DNA from: Kordiimonas aestuarii
Lineage (GTDB): Bacteria > Pseudomonadota > Alphaproteobacteria > Sphingomonadales > Kordiimonadaceae
Assembly (NCBI RefSeq): GCF_025574465.1
Contig: NZ_JAOBPP010000017.1
Coordinates: 1-64,000, forward strand
Length of the DNA: 64,000 nt
Direction: 5' to 3'
The notes beneath the pieces are model-generated. The model searched no databases, was not told the DNA's origin, and saw only the letters and a list, made by a program, of their open reading frames with translations. Below, in pieces: positions 19,480 through 29,013 of this stretch; the first letter of the stretch is position 1; each line of letters begins with the position of its first letter. The position numbers and the translations under genes are program-made.

Positions 19480-21936
19480 ATGCGTGCACTGAAATTCTGG
19501 TCACTTGTTGTGGGTTCACTCATTATCCTTATCGGCCTGCTGGGCACGGCATGGCTTCGGAGCAGCCTGCCGCAAATGGACGGCATCCTTGAACTTGAAG
19601 GCCCTTCAGCCCCCATCACCATCGCCCGCCATGCCCACGGCATCCCCCATATTGGCGCCGCACAGGATAACGATCTTTATTTCGGCATGGGCTATGTGCA
19701 CGCGCAGGACCGCCTGTGGCAGATGGAAATGAACCGCCGCATTGGCCATGGCCGGGTGGCCGAGGTGCTGGGCGAAGCGGGGCTTGGGTTTGACAGATAT
19801 TTCCGCACGCTTGGCTTCACCGAAGCGGCGGAAAGCGCACTTGCTGGCCTGGATAGTGAAACCAGGGCATCGCTTGAGGCTTATGCCGCCGGTGTGAACG
19901 CCTATATTGACACCCACAAGGGCGCGTGGCCGCCTGAGTTTATCCTGACCGGGACAACACCGACGCACTGGTCACCGGTCGACACTCTGGTGTGGCAGAA
20001 GATGATGTGGCTGGATCTTTCGGGCAACATGCGGTCTGAGCTGGCGCGGGCACGCCTGCTGGCCAAACTCAGCCCCGCGCATGTGCACAGCATCTACCCA
20101 AGCTATCCCGGCGAAGTGGAAACACCCCTACCCGAACTAGGCGCGCTTTACGGCGAAACCGATATTGAAAGCGCCATCGCGCTGGTCGGCGAGGAAAAAC
20201 CCGAAGGGTACGGCTCCAACAACTGGGTCGTGGACGGCAGCCATACCAAAAGCGGCAAACCGCTGCTTGCCAATGACCCGCACCTGGGGCTGACCACACC
20301 AAGCATCTGGTATCTGGTGCGGCTCAATAACACCACAACAGGTGAAAACCTTGTGGGCGTCAGCTTCCCCGGCACACCGTCGATCATCCTGGGCCGCAAC
20401 GACAAGATCGCCTGGGGCTTCACCAACACCGCGCCCGATATTCAGGATTTGTATCTTGAGAAGGTTCTGAACGACGGTAAACAATATCTGACGCCGGACG
20501 GGCCTGCCGACTTTGTCATCCGCACAGAGGTCATCAAGGTGAAGGATGGCGAGGACGTCATGCTCGAAGTTAAGGAGACCCGGCATGGGCCGGTGGTTTC
20601 CAACGTGTTGGGTGACAACACAGATTTTGTACGCGACGGGTATGTGCTGGCGCTCCGCTGGACCGCACTGAATAGTGAGGATACCGCGCCCACGGGCCTC
20701 GCCAAACTGGGCAAGGCGCAGGATTTTGAAAGCTTCAAAGCGGCGGGCCAGCATTATTTTGGCCCGGAACAGAACATGATCTACGCCGACACCGAGGGTA
20801 ATATCGGCTATTACGCCCCTGCCCTTGTGCCTGTGCGCAAACCGGAAAATGAGATTATGGGTCGCGTGCCATCGCCCGGCTGGCTCGCGAAATATGACTG
20901 GGACGGTTATGTGCCGTATGACGAACTGCCAACACGCTATAATCCCGAAAGCGGCGTTATCGCCACCGCCAATGAAAAGATCGTGGACGGCGACTACCCG
21001 CACTATATTACCCGAGACTGGGCCCTGCCCTACCGCGGCAACCGTATCCGGGCCGAGCTTGAGAGTGTCCCGCACCATGACCGCAGCACCTTCAAGGCGT
21101 TGCATCATGATGTCACCTCCGACATGGCCCGGGATATAATCACGGTGCTGAAGCCGCATCTCAAGGGCCTGAACCCGGCGGCAGACGCGATGCTGCGCTG
21201 GGATGGCACCATGGATGCCCGCCGCACCGAGCCGCTGATCTTTCATGAATTCATGCGCACCTATCAGCGCCTCATGATGGCCGATGAACTGGGTGATCTG
21301 GCGGATGACTTCAAAAGCATACGACCCCGCCTTGTTCGTGACAGCCTTTATTATGATCTGCCTGAAGCTGCCCGCCCTGACCTGACGGCGGATTATTACC
21401 ATCTCTCCCCCATCCCCGAGGATGAGGCAGGCCTGTGGTGTGACGACGTGACAACAAACGGCAAGGAAACCTGTGGTGAACTGGTAAAAACCGCCTTCGA
21501 TGAAACAATGAAGACGCTGGCGACGCGAAATACGGGTGACTGGGAGACATGGCAGTGGGGGCACGAACATACCCTGACACAAAGCCACAGGCCGATGAGC
21601 GAGGTCGCCCCACTGGCGCGGTTCTTCGAGATCAAGACCCCCATCGCGGGCAGCCGCAACACCATCAATGTGGCCGGTGTAAGCGAAAACCCAGGCAGCC
21701 TGAACGCTTCGACCTTCGGCCCAAGCTATCGTGGTATTTTTGATCTGTCGGACCTTGATGCGTCGCTCTATGTGCTGCCAACCGGCCAGTCAGGCAACCC
21801 GCTGTCCGACAAATACGATGACCTGTTCCCGCTGTGGCGCAGCGGGAATTATATCACCATCCCTGCAAACGCCCCGGTCACAAAAGGCGCCAGACACACG
21901 CTGGTTATTAACCCGGCTTCAACAGATTCACCTTAA
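19480..21936 (+). CDS. Penicillin acylase family protein (Ntn hydrolase)
   Basis: 818 aa starting at 19480, with GGGGGAG upstream; an earlier ATG at 19444 precedes that Shine-Dalgarno. It has an N-terminal membrane/signal segment (LVVGSLIILIGLLGTAW). The alpha chain starts at GPSAPITIARHAHGIPHI. The autocatalytic cleavage site and nucleophile is Ser246 in YGSNNWVVDGS, followed by GKPLLANDPHLGL. The enzyme class splits amides such as penicillins, cyclic lipopeptides or acyl-homoserine lactones; the real substrate here is unknown. It is transcribed divergently from the dehydrogenase gene. Confidence 0.93.
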   Translation: MRALKFWSLVVGSLIILIGLLGTAWLRSSLPQMDGILELEGPSAPITIARHAHGIPHIGAAQDNDLYFGMGYVHAQDRLWQMEMNRRIGHGRVAEVLGEAGLGFDRYFRTLGFTEAAESALAGLDSETRASLEAYAAGVNAYIDTHKGAWPPEFILTGTTPTHWSPVDTLVWQKMMWLDLSGNMRSELARARLLAKLSPAHVHSIYPSYPGEVETPLPELGALYGETDIESAIALVGEEKPEGYGSNNWVVDGSHTKSGKPLLANDPHLGLTTPSIWYLVRLNNTTTGENLVGVSFPGTPSIILGRNDKIAWGFTNTAPDIQDLYLEKVLNDGKQYLTPDGPADFVIRTEVIKVKDGEDVMLEVKETRHGPVVSNVLGDNTDFVRDGYVLALRWTALNSEDTAPTGLAKLGKAQDFESFKAAGQHYFGPEQNMIYADTEGNIGYYAPALVPVRKPENEIMGRVPSPGWLAKYDWDGYVPYDELPTRYNPESGVIATANEKIVDGDYPHYITRDWALPYRGNRIRAELESVPHHDRSTFKALHHDVTSDMARDIITVLKPHLKGLNPAADAMLRWDGTMDARRTEPLIFHEFMRTYQRLMMADELGDLADDFKSIRPRLVRDSLYYDLPEAARPDLTADYYHLSPIPEDEAGLWCDDVTTNGKETCGELVKTAFDETMKTLATRNTGDWETWQWGHEHTLTQSHRPMSEVAPLARFFEIKTPIAGSRNTINVAGVSENPGSLNASTFGPSYRGIFDLSDLDASLYVLPTGQSGNPLSDKYDDLFPLWRSGNYITIPANAPVTKGARHTLVINPASTDSP

Positions 21937-21992
21937 CATAAGGTTTTGAAGCGACTATTGTGACCCGCAGGTGAGCAGCATGGGAGATACAG

Positions 21993-22901
21993 GTGGCGAA
22001 AAAAGACGACAATGACGTCCGCCCCATCATCAAAAAGGTGAAAAAAGTTTCAGGCGGCGGCCATCATGGCGGCGCCTGGAAAGTGGCCTATGCCGACTTT
22101 ACCACCGCGATGATGGCTTTCTTCATGTTGCTGTGGCTTTTGAATGTGGCCCCGCCCGAGACGCTCGCGGGACTTGCGGACTATTTTTCCCCAACGACTG
22201 CGGCTGTGTCCGGCCGTACGGGCGCTGATGCCGTAAACGCACCATCAAGCGATGCCATCGGTTCCAACCCGTCACCGATCGTCGCCATCAGCGTGCCTGG
22301 GCCGCCGCAAAGCGGTCCCCAGCAGGGTAACAAGACAGGCTCATCGGAAGACGGAGCATATGGTGACAAGCTAGCGGAGCGCATCAAAGCTCAGGAAGAC
22401 GCCGCCTTTCAGGAATTGCAGGAGAAACTTCGGCTTGCAATCCAGCAGTCCCCTGAGCTGGCCAAGGTGTCAGACCAGTTGATCATGGAAGTGACCGAAG
22501 AAGGCATGAAAATCCAGCTGATCGACAAGGATCGGCGCGCCATGTTCAAATCCGGCACCGACGAGCTTTATGATTTTGCCAAAAAAATGCTTGAGGAGAT
22601 CGGCAAGTCAATTCAGACCCTGCCTAACCGGGTAACCATCCTTGGTCACACTGATGGCAGCGTCTATTTTGGCCCGACAGGCGAAACCAACTGGGAATTA
22701 AGTTCAGGCCGTGCCAATGCCGCGCGTCGGGAACTCGACACTTCCGGCGTATCAACAGACCGCATTTCAGAAGTCATTGGCAAAGCAGGTACCGACCCCT
22801 TGTACCCCGACCAGCCTAACCGGACGGAAAACCGCCGCATCACTATTCTGGTGCTGCGGGAAGCCCCCGTCGTGCCACCAAACCTGACCAACGAAAACTA
22901 G
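21993..22901 (+). CDS. motB: Flagellar motor stator protein MotB
   Basis: 302 aa with a GTG start (21993) and GGGAGA upstream. The N-terminus AWKVAYADFTTAMMAFFMLLWLLN holds the single membrane helix and the proton-binding Asp at about residue 35. The C-terminal OmpA-like peptidoglycan-binding domain includes ILGHTDGS and LSSGRANAARREL. MotB anchors the stator to the cell wall and works with MotA, but no motA or other flagellar gene is adjacent. The intervening linker is Gly/Ser/Pro-rich. Confidence 0.95.
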   Translation: MAKKDDNDVRPIIKKVKKVSGGGHHGGAWKVAYADFTTAMMAFFMLLWLLNVAPPETLAGLADYFSPTTAAVSGRTGADAVNAPSSDAIGSNPSPIVAISVPGPPQSGPQQGNKTGSSEDGAYGDKLAERIKAQEDAAFQELQEKLRLAIQQSPELAKVSDQLIMEVTEEGMKIQLIDKDRRAMFKSGTDELYDFAKKMLEEIGKSIQTLPNRVTILGHTDGSVYFGPTGETNWELSSGRANAARRELDTSGVSTDRISEVIGKAGTDPLYPDQPNRTENRRITILVLREAPVVPPNLTNEN

Positions 22902-23052
22902 GCGCAGCCATAGCCACCCCGGCTCAAAAATAAAATTGTCTTGTCCCGTCCCCGGCTGGGCTGTAACAATTTTGATGTAGTTGAATCACTGCACGGCGCA
23001 AAACATTGCGTGATTGTGGCTCATATCTCAGGCAAATGGATATCCCTCGTTT

Positions 23053-24885
23053 ATGGATCTTGTTGAACCAACCCTTCAGATGTGGCTGACCTTTGCAATT
23101 GTCCTTGGGGCAATTGGTGCCTATGCCTACGATAAAATTCCCCTTGAGATATCCTCAATAGCAACAGTCGCCCTGCTGCTGTTCCTGTTCGAGATAGCCC
23201 CCCTTATCGGACCGGACGGTGAACGCATCGTCACGATGCGGGACCTGCTGCAGGGCTTTGCCGACCCGGCGCTGATTACCATTATGGCGCTCCTTGTGGT
23301 TGGGCAAGGCCTGGTGCAGACCGGGGCGCTCAATGGCCCCGCCCGCACACTGGTCAGGTGGGGCAAAAACTACCCCCGCCTAGTGATTTTCGCCTGCCTG
23401 GTGACGGTGATGGTCATCTCCGCGGTGCTGAACAACACGCCCGTTGTCGTTATCTTTATCCCCATCCTAGCGGCCCTGGCCGAAAGGCTTGGCAAGAAAG
23501 TAGCGATGGTGATGATGCCACTCAGCTTCGCGGCAATCCTTGGCGGCAACATGACCAAGATCGGCTCCAGCACCAACCTACTGGCGATTGGCGCCTATGA
23601 GCAGGTGGGCGGGCCACACATCGGCTTCTTCGATTTCACCGTACCCGGAGCGGTGCTGGCGCTTGTCGGCTTCGCCTATGTTGTGTTTGTGGCGCCAAAA
23701 CTGCTGGTTGACCGGGAGGGTATCGCAAAGCGCCTTGCAGGTGGCGGCGGCAAACAGTTCCTGTTCCAGATGGAGCTGACACCAGACAATGGGCTGGTCG
23801 GCCAAAGCGCCGTCGCAGGCATGTTCCCCGGCCTCAAGGATGTGACTGTGCGCATGATTGAGCGCCGCCGCGAAAAACTGTTACCCCCTTATGACGATAT
23901 TACCCTGCAGGTAGGCGATGTCGTCCTCGTGGCCGCGACCCGGTCTGTCATGACCGAATTGCTGAATGCGTCGCCCGACCTTGTCTCAAGCGCGGAAGGC
24001 GAGGACGTAGACGATAAGGCCGGCGAGCGCCGCGTCATCGCCGAAGCGGTGATCGCACCTGCCTCCCGCATGGATGGCCGCACACTTTCACAAACCGGCT
24101 TCCGGGCTGAAACCGGCGTATCCGTGCTCGGCGTTCAGCGCCGCAGCCGTATGATCCGTGCCGCCCTTTCCATGCTCCGCCTCGAAGCGGGTGACGTGTT
24201 GCTGGTGATGGGTAGCCGCTCCGCGGTTCTGGCCCTGCGTGACAACCGCGACGTTCTTTTGATGGAATCCTCAGCAAGCGACGTGCCGATGCAGGAATTT
24301 GCATGGCGTGCCCTCGCGATCTTTGCCGGTGTTGTCATAACCGCCGCCCTTGAGATCATGCCCATTGTTGTGGCGTCACTTATTGGTGCAACCTTGATGA
24401 TGATCAGCCGTTGCCTCAATGTGCGGCAGGCGGGCCGGGCGATCGACCGTCGTGTATTCACCATTGTGGGTGCGGCTCTTGCGCTCGGCACCGCCATGCA
24501 GGCGACGGGCGGCGCAACCTGGCTGGCCCATGCGGTGATCGAAAGCCTGCGCGGTGCACCGGTATGGGTATTGCTGTCGGGATTCTTCCTTCTGATCGCT
24601 TTCCTGACAAACGTACTGTCAAATAACGCGACCGCTGTGCTGTTCACCCCCATTGCCGTCTCCATCGCTGCGGAGCTGGGGGTTGACCCCATGCCGTTCC
24701 TGCTGGCGGTGATTTTTGGTGCAAACTGCAGCTTCGCCACACCCATGAGCTATCAGACCAACTTGCTCGTCATGGCGCCCGGCCATTACAGGTTCGTGGA
24801 CTTTATGCGCGTGGGGACCCCGCTGATATTTATTGTGTGGATGACTTTCACCTTGTTCGTTCCGTGGTATTATGGGCTCCTGTAA
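23053..24885 (+). CDS. SLC13-family permease with two RCK_C domains
   Basis: 610 aa from the ATG at 23053; a TTG 39 bases earlier is in frame. Two membrane blocks flank a cytoplasmic insert of about 200 residues containing two TrkA-C (RCK_C) domains (LLPPYDDITLQVGDVVLVAA; LRLEAGDVLLVMG). SLC13-type signatures include LNNTPVVVIFIPIL, ILGGNMTKIGSSTNL and TNVLSNNATAVLFTPIA. This architecture is shared by sodium-coupled anion transporters for sulfate or dicarboxylates. The anion is not predictable. bpt follows 18 bases later. Confidence 0.92.
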   Translation: MDLVEPTLQMWLTFAIVLGAIGAYAYDKIPLEISSIATVALLLFLFEIAPLIGPDGERIVTMRDLLQGFADPALITIMALLVVGQGLVQTGALNGPARTLVRWGKNYPRLVIFACLVTVMVISAVLNNTPVVVIFIPILAALAERLGKKVAMVMMPLSFAAILGGNMTKIGSSTNLLAIGAYEQVGGPHIGFFDFTVPGAVLALVGFAYVVFVAPKLLVDREGIAKRLAGGGGKQFLFQMELTPDNGLVGQSAVAGMFPGLKDVTVRMIERRREKLLPPYDDITLQVGDVVLVAATRSVMTELLNASPDLVSSAEGEDVDDKAGERRVIAEAVIAPASRMDGRTLSQTGFRAETGVSVLGVQRRSRMIRAALSMLRLEAGDVLLVMGSRSAVLALRDNRDVLLMESSASDVPMQEFAWRALAIFAGVVITAALEIMPIVVASLIGATLMMISRCLNVRQAGRAIDRRVFTIVGAALALGTAMQATGGATWLAHAVIESLRGAPVWVLLSGFFLLIAFLTNVLSNNATAVLFTPIAVSIAAELGVDPMPFLLAVIFGANCSFATPMSYQTNLLVMAPGHYRFVDFMRVGTPLIFIVWMTFTLFVPWYYGLL

Positions 24886-24903
24886 GAAAGGAGAGTAGCA
24901 CCC

Positions 24904-25641
24904 ATGACCGATCAGGGGCTTCAGTTTCCCAAGTTTTATGTCACGGCACCGTCGCCGTGCCCCTATCTTGACGGCAAGATTGAACGCAAGGTTTTCACCG
25001 AGCTTAAAGGCCCTGACGCGGGCGCCCTGAACGAGGCTCTCGGGCGTGTCGGCTTTCGGCGCAGCCAGTCCGTTGTTTACCGGCCGGCCTGCGAAGGCTG
25101 TTCGGAATGTGTATCGGTGCGTGTGAGGGTGAAGGATTTCCATCCCACCCGGTCACTAAGGCGTGTGGCCAAAGCCAATAAGGACCTGAAATCAGAGGTA
25201 AAACCACCCGTTGTCACCGACGAGCAATATGAACTTCTGAGCGCCTACCTGAGCACCCGCCACGCGGACGGTACCATGGCCGACATGAGCGCGGATGAGT
25301 TCCGCGATATGGTCGAAACCAGCCCTGTACCCACGGTGCTTGTCGAATATCGCCGCGCGATCGACGGCAAACTGATGGCCGCAGCGCTGACCGACGAACT
25401 GTCGGACGGACTTTCGATGATCTACAGCTTTTTTGATACGTCAGAAGCGACCCGCAGCATCGGCACCTACCTGATATTTGACCATATCGAACGGGCAAAA
25501 CATGCGAATCAGCCTTATGTTTATTTGGGTTACTGGGTCAAAGGCAGCCCCAAAATGAGCTATAAGGGGCGCTTCAGACCACTGGAGAGGCTCGGACAAA
25601 ACGGTTGGTTCGAAATTCAGGACGAAGTTGGCGCAAAATAA
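24904..25641 (+). CDS. bpt: Aspartate/glutamate leucyltransferase Bpt
   Basis: 245 aa aminoacyl-tRNA-protein transferase of the bacterial N-end rule. It attaches Leu to proteins starting with Asp or Glu so that ClpS/ClpAP can degrade them. Conserved parts are CPYLDGKIERKVFTELKG, GFRRSQSVVYRPACEGCSECV and YVYLGYWVKGSPKMSYKGRFRP. The start has AAAGGAGAG upstream. It is probably co-transcribed with the SLC13 gene. clpS and aat are not in the window. Confidence 0.97.
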   Translation: MTDQGLQFPKFYVTAPSPCPYLDGKIERKVFTELKGPDAGALNEALGRVGFRRSQSVVYRPACEGCSECVSVRVRVKDFHPTRSLRRVAKANKDLKSEVKPPVVTDEQYELLSAYLSTRHADGTMADMSADEFRDMVETSPVPTVLVEYRRAIDGKLMAAALTDELSDGLSMIYSFFDTSEATRSIGTYLIFDHIERAKHANQPYVYLGYWVKGSPKMSYKGRFRPLERLGQNGWFEIQDEVGAK

Positions 25642-25763
25642 CCGTCTTTGCTTGCCCCTTCGCCCCCGCACTCTATACTGTGCCCCGGCGATCGCACCGG
25701 TGCCATTTTCCGCATCTGGATAAGCAAGCTGTCGCCCAAAATTCGGTTAGGGGGAGTTCCACT

Positions 25764-26927
25764 TTGCGCAAAAAAGCCCAGCATCAGCAGCCTTCGAAAA
25801 ACACGACCGCCAGTCTTAGCAGACGTAAATTGCTGGGCGGTGCAGCCCTTGTAGGTGGTGCGGCCCTGCTCTCCGGCTGCTCCGGCGCCAGCGAAGAGTG
25901 CGCTGGCGGCCCCGCGATTGTCAGCAAACAGCGGCAACTGAAGATGGTTACAAGCTGGCCAAAAAACTTCCCCGGTCTCGGCACCGGCGTGGAGCGGCTG
26001 GCAAAGCGCATTGAGGCGCTGTCGGACGGCTCCCTCAAGGTTAAGGTTTATGCTGCGGGAGAGCTTGTCGGCGCGTTGGGCGGCTTTGACGCCGTAAGCC
26101 AAGGCAAGGCCGACATGTATCATGCCGCCGAATATTACTGGCAAGGCAAGTCGCCGGCGTTCAATTTCTTCGCGGCAGTGCCCATGGGCATGACAGCGTC
26201 GGAAATGAACGCGTGGATACGCTTCGGCGGCGGGCAGGAACTGTGGGACGAACTTTCCGGGCGCTTCGGCATCAAACCTTTCCTTGCCGGCAACACAGGC
26301 GTTCAAATGGGCGGCTGGTTCAAGAGAGACATCAACAGCGTTGAAGATTTCCAGGGCCTGCGCATTCGCATGCCCGGCCTTGGTGGTGAGGTGATGAAAC
26401 GCCTTGGCGCCACCCCGGTAACCAAGCAGGGCGGTGAAATTTTCCAAGCCCTGAGCCAAGGTAATATCGATGCCAGTGAATGGATCGGCCCATGGAACGA
26501 CCTCGCCTTCGGCTTCCATACCATTGTAAAAAACTATTACTACCCCGGCATCCATGAACCCGGGGCCTCGCTTTCCATGGGGCTGAACAAAGACCTGTGG
26601 GACGACATGAGCCCGCGTGAACAGGCCATTATCAGCGCAGCCGCTGCGGCCGAAAATGACATTATGTTTGCCGAATTCAACGCCAATAACGCGCGCGCCT
26701 TGGATACATTGGTGAACGAACATGGCGTGAAACTGAAGAAATTCAGTGATGATATTCTCACCCAGCTCGGACTTCTTTCCGCCGACGTGCTGGCCGACGC
26801 CGCGAAGACAGACGACCTGACCAAGCGGGTATTCGACAGCTTTACCAAGGCCCGCCACGAAGGTATTCGCTGGGGTGCTATTTCCGAACAGGCCTTTGCC
26901 CACGCCCGTAGCCTGATCGACAGTTGA
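25764..26927 (+). CDS. TRAP transporter solute-binding protein, TakP (2-oxoacid) type
   Basis: 387 aa with a TTG start at 25764, preceded by GGGGGAG; the open frame upstream overlaps the end of bpt. The leader has SRRKLLGGAALVGG (Tat-like) followed by LLSGCSG, a lipobox. Mature residues such as TSWPKNFPGLGTG, ADMYHAAEYYWQGKSP and LRIRMPGLGGEVMKRLG match the TakP branch of DctP proteins, which bind 2-oxo monocarboxylates (pyruvate and similar). Small and large permease genes follow at once, giving a complete three-gene TRAP operon. Confidence 0.92.
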   Translation: MRKKAQHQQPSKNTTASLSRRKLLGGAALVGGAALLSGCSGASEECAGGPAIVSKQRQLKMVTSWPKNFPGLGTGVERLAKRIEALSDGSLKVKVYAAGELVGALGGFDAVSQGKADMYHAAEYYWQGKSPAFNFFAAVPMGMTASEMNAWIRFGGGQELWDELSGRFGIKPFLAGNTGVQMGGWFKRDINSVEDFQGLRIRMPGLGGEVMKRLGATPVTKQGGEIFQALSQGNIDASEWIGPWNDLAFGFHTIVKNYYYPGIHEPGASLSMGLNKDLWDDMSPREQAIISAAAAAENDIMFAEFNANNARALDTLVNEHGVKLKKFSDDILTQLGLLSADVLADAAKTDDLTKRVFDSFTKARHEGIRWGAISEQAFAHARSLIDS

Positions 26928-26930
26928 GCC

Positions 26931-27428
26931 ATGATCCGTATCGTTACCGCGCTTGACGCTTTTTCTGAGAAGAGCGGCCACCTGCTCGCACTGCTGCCAC
27001 TTATCCTTGTACTGGTACAGTTTGCTGTCGTGCTGATGGTCTATGTGTTCGCCTCCGGCAGTATCCAGCTTCAGGAAAGCCTTCAGTATATCAACGCGTT
27101 CATGTTCCTTGGTGGCGCGGGGTACACTGCTGTGCGCGGTGAGCATGTGCGGGTGGATATCTTTTATGCCAGGATGTCCGAACGCGGCAAAGCCGCGGTT
27201 AACTTCTTCGGCACCCTGTTTCTGCTGGTGCCGTTTCTCATTCTTTTCTGGATCTCCACCCTGCCTTATGTGACAGGAAGCTGGGCCATACTGGAGACCA
27301 GTACCGAGACAAGCGGCCTGCCTTATGTCTATATCCTGAAATCCACACTCCTGCTGTTCGCCTTCACTCTCAGCCTACATGCGCTGGCTGACCTGATGCG
27401 CCACGGCACCAAACTGGTTAAGGGTTAG
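26931..27428 (+). CDS. dctQ: TRAP transporter small permease (DctQ)
   Basis: 165 aa with four predicted membrane helices and the DctQ pattern QYINAFMFLGGAGYTAVRGEHVRVDIFY. It forms the transporter with DctM and is fed by the binding protein encoded 3 bases upstream. The dctM start follows 4 bases after its stop. Confidence 0.95.
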   Translation: MIRIVTALDAFSEKSGHLLALLPLILVLVQFAVVLMVYVFASGSIQLQESLQYINAFMFLGGAGYTAVRGEHVRVDIFYARMSERGKAAVNFFGTLFLLVPFLILFWISTLPYVTGSWAILETSTETSGLPYVYILKSTLLLFAFTLSLHALADLMRHGTKLVKG

Positions 27429-27432
27429 CCCC

Positions 27433-29013
27433 ATGGATATGTCGATTTTTCTGGTTGTCAGCATGTTTGCTGTGCTTGTGGGCTTCCTGCTGACCGGCTT
27501 CCCTGTTGCATTCACACTAGGCGGTACCGGGCTTTTGTTTGGCCTTATCGGCATGGCCACGGGCACACTGGACGCCACCTTCCTGGAGATCCTGCCCAAC
27601 CGGCTGTTCGGCAATGTGGTCAGGAACGAACTTTTGTTCGCTATTCCTCTGTTTGTCACGATGGGCGTAATGCTGGAAAAATCGAACGTTGCGGAAGACT
27701 TACTGGAGAATATGGGCCGGCTCTTTGGCCGGATGCGCGGCGGGCTCGGTATTTCGGTCACCATTGTGGGGGCACTTCTGGCCGCCTCAACAGGAATTGT
27801 CGGCGCGACCGTGGTCACCATGGCGCTTTTGTCGCTGCCAACCATGCTCAGACGCGGATATGATCAATCCCTCGCCACTGGCTCCATCGCCGCAGCGGGT
27901 ACCCTTGGCCAGATCATCCCGCCGTCCATTGTCCTGATCCTTTTGGCTGATGTCATCTCTTCAGCGTGGCAACAGGCCCAGCTTGATGCAGGTAATTTTT
28001 CACCGTCCCCGATGAGCGCGGGCGAGCTGTTCGCGGGTGCCCTGATCCCCGGGCTTATTCTTGTCGGCTTCTACATCTTCTATCAGGTGGTGGTTGCCCT
28101 CCTGCGGCCTAACTCAAGCCCGGCAATCCCGCAAACCGAGGGAGAGACGCTGGATGCCGCGTTTTATGGCCGTCTGTTGCTCGCACTTGCGCCGCCGATG
28201 ATCCTGATTGTGGCTGTACTGGGCTCAATCTTGTCAGGTATCGCCACCCCAACCGAAGCGGCGTCTGTCGGGGCCATCGGCGCCATCCTTCTGGGTGCCG
28301 CGCGGCAGGACAATCGAACCCGCTGGATTGTCATGGTATCGCTTGCCGCCCTCCTCGCGCTCCTTACGCTGGCCGGCACCATGGACCTGCGCATGAGCCG
28401 AGCCGTGGTCCCGACGCCGGACCGTGTTGCCTTCTATCTCGCGATTGTGCTTACGACAGCCTTTGTGCTTGGCCTTGGCTGGTCGCTCTTTAAAATCCAC
28501 CGTGCGGGAGTGCTGGGTGACGTAATGCGTTCAACCCTACGCATCTCGACAATGATTTACGCCATCCTCATTGGGGCAGCATTGTTTTCCCTCGTTTTCC
28601 GGGGTCTTGGTGGCGATGATGCCATTGAGAACCTGCTGCATGGCCTGCCCGGCGGTCAGTTCAGCGCCATCCTGCTTGTCATGGTGCTGATGTTCATCCT
28701 CGGCTTCTTTCTTGATTTTATCGAGATCACCTTTGTCGTCGTGCCCGTGGTTGCGCCCGCGCTTTTAGCCATGGACGGTACCTATGGCCCCATCTGGCTC
28801 GGTGTGCTGATTGCCATGAACCTGCAGACAAGTTTCCTGACACCACCTTTCGGCTTTGCACTTTTCTACCTGCGTGGCGTGGTGCCGGATAGTGTGCCGA
28901 CAATCACCATATATCGCGGCGTGGTTCCCTTTGTTATCATCCAGTTGCTGGCGCTATTGCTGATTGCGTTTGAGCCTGGCCTCGTAACCTGGTTACCCGA
29001 CCTGCTTTTCTAA
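27433..29013 (+). CDS. dctM: TRAP transporter large permease (DctM)
   Basis: 526 aa, somewhat longer than the usual 425-450 aa. The extra length is an insertion at about residues 280-370, containing two added hydrophobic stretches (WIVMVSLAALLALLTLAG; VAFYLAIVLTTAFVLGLGW). That longer form is common in the TakP-type branch. The core has GGTGLLFGLIG, ASTGIVGATVVTM, GTLGQIIPPSIVLI and TPTEAASVGAIGA. Sodium-driven uptake is expected. The last four bases overlap the convergent histidine kinase gene. Confidence 0.95.
   Translation: MDMSIFLVVSMFAVLVGFLLTGFPVAFTLGGTGLLFGLIGMATGTLDATFLEILPNRLFGNVVRNELLFAIPLFVTMGVMLEKSNVAEDLLENMGRLFGRMRGGLGISVTIVGALLAASTGIVGATVVTMALLSLPTMLRRGYDQSLATGSIAAAGTLGQIIPPSIVLILLADVISSAWQQAQLDAGNFSPSPMSAGELFAGALIPGLILVGFYIFYQVVVALLRPNSSPAIPQTEGETLDAAFYGRLLLALAPPMILIVAVLGSILSGIATPTEAASVGAIGAILLGAARQDNRTRWIVMVSLAALLALLTLAGTMDLRMSRAVVPTPDRVAFYLAIVLTTAFVLGLGWSLFKIHRAGVLGDVMRSTLRISTMIYAILIGAALFSLVFRGLGGDDAIENLLHGLPGGQFSAILLVMVLMFILGFFLDFIEITFVVVPVVAPALLAMDGTYGPIWLGVLIAMNLQTSFLTPPFGFALFYLRGVVPDSVPTITIYRGVVPFVIIQLLALLLIAFEPGLVTWLPDLLF

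Noticed and set aside
20137..21588. 483-codon minus-strand open frame opposite the acylase gene
   Set aside because: Lies antisense to a conserved Ntn hydrolase and shows no protein family.
25617..27146. 509-codon open frame on the minus strand opposite the TRAP genes
   Set aside because: Antisense to three well-recognised transporter features; no ribosome binding site or motif.
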